A stretch of DNA of 54,141 nucleotides from JADJYF01 sp050186725 (GTDB lineage: Bacteria > Pseudomonadota > Gammaproteobacteria > Ga0077536), in assembly GCA_050186725.1 (NCBI GenBank), contig JBFWYG010000026.1, positions 1-54,141 of the forward strand, in the 5' to 3' direction. A program made the translations under genes and the position numbers. The notes beneath the pieces are model-generated. The model made no database searches, was not told the origin of the DNA, and saw nothing but the letters and a program-made list of their open reading frames with translations. This document shows, piece by piece, positions 51,154 through 54,141 of the stretch. Position 1 is the first letter of the stretch, and each line of letters starts with the position of its first letter.

Positions 51154-53028
51154 TCAGAGCGTCTGCACAAACGCCGCCACGTCCGCCACCGCCTGCGCAT
51201 CCAGCGCGGACGGATAGAGCTTCGGCATCTTTGCCGAGGGCTGCACTATCCAGGTGACGGTGGCGGTGAAGTCGCGGCGATCCTTCAGGTCCTGCAACTT
51301 GGGGCCGACGCCGCCTTCGCCCTGCGCGCCGTGGCAGGCCGCGCAGTTCTTGGCGTAGACCTCGCGGCCGTGGCCGCTGTCGGCGCTGGCCGGGCTGACG
51401 GACTTCGGATCGAGCTCACCCTTTGCCGCGGGCGCCGGCGCGGGCGCGGCGGCGAGCGGCTTCTCGCCGCCCTTCGGCAGGGCGTAGACGATGAGGGTCG
51501 GCTGGCCGTTCTCGCCGAAGGACAGGCGCGAAGAGACATTGCCCGCCGCGATCGCCACGTACTGGCGGCCGCCGCGTGCATAGGTGATCACGCCGCCGGC
51601 CATCGCGCCGCCGGTCTGGTGCTTCAACAGCACGTTGCCGTTGCTCGAATCGAGCGCGAGCAGGTTGCCGTTCATGTCGCCGGTCAAGGTCACGCCGCCT
51701 GCGGTCGGCGTGATGCCGGCCACCACGGGTGCGTCGGCGTGGTATTTCCAGCGCACCGCGCCGGTATCCGGGTCGAGCGCGTGCACCCAGCCGCTGCGCG
51801 CGTCCTCGAAGGTGTAGCTGCCGCCGAACAGGAACTTGCCGGGCTCGAACTTCACTTCGTCCGACTTGACGACCGAACACCAGTCGACCGAGCCCACCGT
51901 GACCTGCTTGGTCTTGGCGTCATAGGCCGGGCCGTTCCATTCCACGCCGCCGAGCGCGCCGGGGCAGCTGCGCACGCCAGCGGCGTTCGGCGCCTGGGTC
52001 GGCTTGGCGATGGTGGTGACGGGTGTCATGAAGACGCGCTTCTGCGTCTCGCGGTTCACGCCGTAGACATGGCCGTCCTTGCTGCCGGCCGCCATCATGG
52101 GTTCGCCCGAGCTGTTCCAATACAGCATCGGCGCGGACCCGATATCGAGATCCAGGCCGTCGTTCGGCGCCATCTGGTGCCACCACTTGAGCGCGCCAGT
52201 GCGCGCGTCCAGCACCACCACGCTGTTGGTGAAGAGGTTCTCGCCGGGACGATGGCCGGGCATGAAGTCCGGCGCCGGGTTGCCGACGGGGATGAAGACC
52301 TCGCCCGCGGCCATGTCCAGCGTGTAGGCGCTCCAGCTGCCGCCACCGCCGTAGCGCGCGCTGCCGGCGTTCTCCCAGGTGTCGGCGCCGGTCTCCTTGC
52401 CGCGCGGGATGGTGTAGAAGCGCCACAGCTCACGCCCATCATCGAGGTCGTAACCCATGGCGCGACCGCGTATGCCCCAGTCGCTGCCGGCGGCGCCCGT
52501 GATCAGGGTGCCCTGCCACACGGCGGGCACGGAGCTGAAGAACTCGCCCTGCTTCGGATCGCCCACCTGGTGCTTCCACAGTTCCTTGCCGGTGGCGGCA
52601 TCCAGCGCCAGCAGGCGCGCGTCCGGCGTGCCGCGATAGAGCCGGCCGTTGGCATAGGCCACACCGCGATTGACCTGGAACACCTCCTGCTGCTCGGGGC
52701 GATAGCTGTGACGCCAGCGCACCTTGCAGTTGGTCGCATCCACCGCAAGGGTGTCGTGGGCGTTCGTCAGGTACAGCGTTCCGTCGATCGACAGGATGCC
52801 GGGCTGGAAGGTGCCCGACTCGTCGACCTTGAGCCTGCACACCTCGACCAGGCTGGCGACGTTGCCGGTGTTGATCTGTTCGAGGTCCGAGTAGCGCTGG
52901 CCGTCGACGGAGTTGTTGTAGCTCGGCCAGTCGGTGTCGGCCGGACCGGCGGCGAAGGCGCAGGCGTTCCATGCGAGCGCGGCGAACAGGGCCCGCGTGG
53001 AACGCGGGCGCAGGCGTGTGATGGTCAT
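51154..53028 (-). CDS. PQQ-dependent dehydrogenase with C-terminal cytochrome c domain
   Basis: A 624-residue periplasmic quinohaemoprotein. A signal peptide (to about residue 27) precedes a beta-propeller that begins DWPSYNNSVDGQRYSDLEQI, with repeated tryptophan-docking motifs such as LLALDAATGKELWKHQVGD and WVHALDPDTGAVRWKYHAD. The segment PNDGLDLDIGSAP is where the catalytic Asp normally lies. An Ala/Pro linker leads to one cytochrome c domain: CAACH at 562-566, with Met601 (AKMPKLY) as probable sixth ligand. It probably oxidises an alcohol or related substrate and passes electrons to the respiratory chain; substrate unknown. The adjacent-Cys disulphide of methanol dehydrogenases is not evident. 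No pqq synthesis genes lie nearby. Confidence 0.88.
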   Translation of the reverse strand: MTITRLRPRSTRALFAALAWNACAFAAGPADTDWPSYNNSVDGQRYSDLEQINTGNVASLVEVCRLKVDESGTFQPGILSIDGTLYLTNAHDTLAVDATNCKVRWRHSYRPEQQEVFQVNRGVAYANGRLYRGTPDARLLALDAATGKELWKHQVGDPKQGEFFSSVPAVWQGTLITGAAGSDWGIRGRAMGYDLDDGRELWRFYTIPRGKETGADTWENAGSARYGGGGSWSAYTLDMAAGEVFIPVGNPAPDFMPGHRPGENLFTNSVVVLDARTGALKWWHQMAPNDGLDLDIGSAPMLYWNSSGEPMMAAGSKDGHVYGVNRETQKRVFMTPVTTIAKPTQAPNAAGVRSCPGALGGVEWNGPAYDAKTKQVTVGSVDWCSVVKSDEVKFEPGKFLFGGSYTFEDARSGWVHALDPDTGAVRWKYHADAPVVAGITPTAGGVTLTGDMNGNLLALDSSNGNVLLKHQTGGAMAGGVITYARGGRQYVAIAAGNVSSRLSFGENGQPTLIVYALPKGGEKPLAAAPAPAPAAKGELDPKSVSPASADSGHGREVYAKNCAACHGAQGEGGVGPKLQDLKDRRDFTATVTWIVQPSAKMPKLYPSALDAQAVADVAAFVQTL

Positions 53029-53139
53029 GTGCTCCCCTCGAAAGTCCGCGACGGCCGCGCGTGCGAAGCCGTCTCTTCACGTGCCATCTATAGCAGGTTA
53101 CGCGCGGCGCCGAAACTTGACCGCGCCAGGGCCCATGCC

Positions 53140-54141
53140 GTGTACTCGCGAGCGCCACGTGATGCGAAGGCTCGCGCGCGTGGCACCATCGGGGGAGGAT
53201 TCGTCATCGACACTCACGCATCCGGCGGCGCGGCCAGCGCAGCGGAGCATGCCCGCGCGCGCCGGCGCAACGCCGCCATCAAGGGCGCGTTCTTCGCCGA
53301 AGTGATCGACATGTTCGACATCTACCTGCCGGTGGTGGTGCTCACCCCGATCATGGGGTACTTCCAGCCGACCGACGTCGAGCCGTCGACCGCCGCTCTG
53401 CTCGCGTCCTTCGTCTTCATCACCACCTTGCTCGGCCGGCCGCTGGGCTCGCTGCTCTTCGGACGCATGGCGGACCGCATCGGTCGACGGCGCGCGTCGC
53501 TCTATTCCGTCGCGGGCTTCAGCATCATCACGCTCGCCATCGGCCTGACCCCCGGCTACGAAAGCATCGGCATCTGGTCCTACGTGCTGCTGGTCGGCCT
53601 GCGCTTCCTCGATGGGATCTGCCTGGGCGGTGGCTACACGGGCGCCATACCGCTGGCGCTGGAATCGGCCGAGAAGCGTCACCGCGGCTTCGTCGGCGGC
53701 TTCATCCTGTCCGGTTTCTGCGTGGCCTACATCGCCATCAACCTGGTGGCGATGGCAATGTACGCGCTGTTCCCGGCAGACGGCCTCGATTCGCCCTATG
53801 CGCGCTACGGCTGGCGCATCCCCTTCTTCATCGGTGCGGCGCTGGGCGGCGTGCTCGCGCTCTACTACCTGCGCCACGTCGAGGAATCGGAGATCTGGCA
53901 GGCCGAGACCGCCGGCGGCGCGCGCGCGCTGCCGATGACGGCGCTGTTCCGCGGTGAGGCCGGCCGCAACCTGCTGCAAGTGCTGGTGATGATGACCGGC
54001 TTCTGGACCACGCAGAACCTGATCGCGCTCTACCTGCCCTCGGTGCTGCTGCCGCAGACCCTCGCGCTCGCCAAGGAGCACGTCAGCCTGACCCTGCTCG
54101 TGACCTACACCTGCCTCTTCTTCAGCTACATCGGCGCGGGG
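53140..54141 (+). CDS. MFS transporter, metabolite:proton symporter-like, 3' end cut by window edge
   Basis: The visible part covers an N-terminal half of a major facilitator protein, with about seven membrane helices. The MFS signature between helices two and three is FGRMADRIGRRRAS, helix one starts KGAFFAEVIDMFDIYLPVVV, and GLRFLDGICLGGGYTGA and YGWRIPFFIGAALGG are also family-like. Substrate is unknown; a small organic acid is plausible. The start is uncertain: the GTG at 53140 is the only standard in-frame start upstream of helix one, but the best ribosome binding site (GGGGGAGGA, 53191-53199) stands before an ATC at 53206. It is divergent from the PQQ dehydrogenase. Confidence 0.8.
   Translation, partial: MYSRAPRDAKARARGTIGGGFVIDTHASGGAASAAEHARARRRNAAIKGAFFAEVIDMFDIYLPVVVLTPIMGYFQPTDVEPSTAALLASFVFITTLLGRPLGSLLFGRMADRIGRRRASLYSVAGFSIITLAIGLTPGYESIGIWSYVLLVGLRFLDGICLGGGYTGAIPLALESAEKRHRGFVGGFILSGFCVAYIAINLVAMAMYALFPADGLDSPYARYGWRIPFFIGAALGGVLALYYLRHVEESEIWQAETAGGARALPMTALFRGEAGRNLLQVLVMMTGFWTTQNLIALYLPSVLLPQTLALAKEHVSLTLLVTYTCLFFSYIGAG

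Noticed and set aside
1..54141. CRISPR arrays, prophage genes, insertion sequences or toxin-antitoxin pairs
   Set aside because: No regularly spaced direct repeats, transposase, integrase or recognisable toxin-antitoxin genes were seen on either strand; the only dispersed repeat is the short palindromic unit listed.

Overview
The window is GC-rich chromosomal DNA from a gammaproteobacterium outside the Enterobacterales. Gene order from the right end of histidine biosynthesis down to argJ (murA-hisGDC, petABC-sspAB, dolP-diaA-yraN-lpoA, rsmI, rnpB, mraZ...ftsZ-lpxC, dciA, M23 peptidase, secA, argJ, mutT) matches, from memory, the arrangement in Pseudomonas and relatives. The meso-DAP motif in MurE, MlaC, LpoA and DolP all say Gram-negative envelope. 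I cannot assign a family or genus from the sequence alone.

Layout, left to right. (1) 1-6013: mutT (cut by the left edge), argJ and secA on the minus strand, an M23 metallopeptidase upstream of secA, and the divergent replicative-helicase-loader gene dciA. (2) 6029-24898: lpxC and a complete division and cell wall (dcw) cluster transcribed leftwards from one strong promoter with MraZ boxes: mraZ-rsmH-ftsL-ftsI-murE-murF-mraY-murD-ftsW-murG-murC-murB-ddl-ftsQ-ftsA-ftsZ. From rsmH to ftsQ every junction is an overlap or a 2-base gap, so translation is probably coupled throughout. (3) 25066-29919: RNase P RNA and rsmI on the minus strand, and divergently lpoA-yraN-diaA-dolP on the plus strand. 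(4) 29916-33597: the cytochrome bc1 operon petABC followed by the stress regulators sspA-sspB. (5) 33870-39239: mlaC-ibaG-murA-hisG-hisD-hisC, with a palindromic repeat pair inside the operon. (6) 39408-42165: gloA, purT and pdxB, metabolic genes. (7) 42256-47631: queA-tgt-yajC-secD-secF, queuosine synthesis plus the Sec auxiliary complex. (8) 47689-54141: a more variable end with an O-antigen-ligase-like membrane protein, tRNA-Leu(CAA), a lipid-kinase-like protein, a small four-helix membrane protein, a periplasmic PQQ dehydrogenase fused to cytochrome c, and the start of an MFS transporter cut by the right edge.

The genes work mostly on the envelope: precursor synthesis (MurA-G, Ddl, MraY), septal assembly (FtsZ/A/Q/L/W/I), lipid A commitment (LpxC), phospholipid traffic (MlaC), PBP activation (LpoA), protein export (SecA, SecDF-YajC), plus respiration (bc1). 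I found no CRISPR array, prophage, insertion sequence or obvious novel defence system. The observations most worth checking are a mlaC gene without mlaFEDB, a dispersed palindromic repeat (three copies), the MFS gene whose good ribosome binding site is followed by ATC rather than a normal start codon, the ligase gene placed between queA and tRNA-Leu, and the mraZ control region. Promoters and hairpins were read by eye and are tentative.
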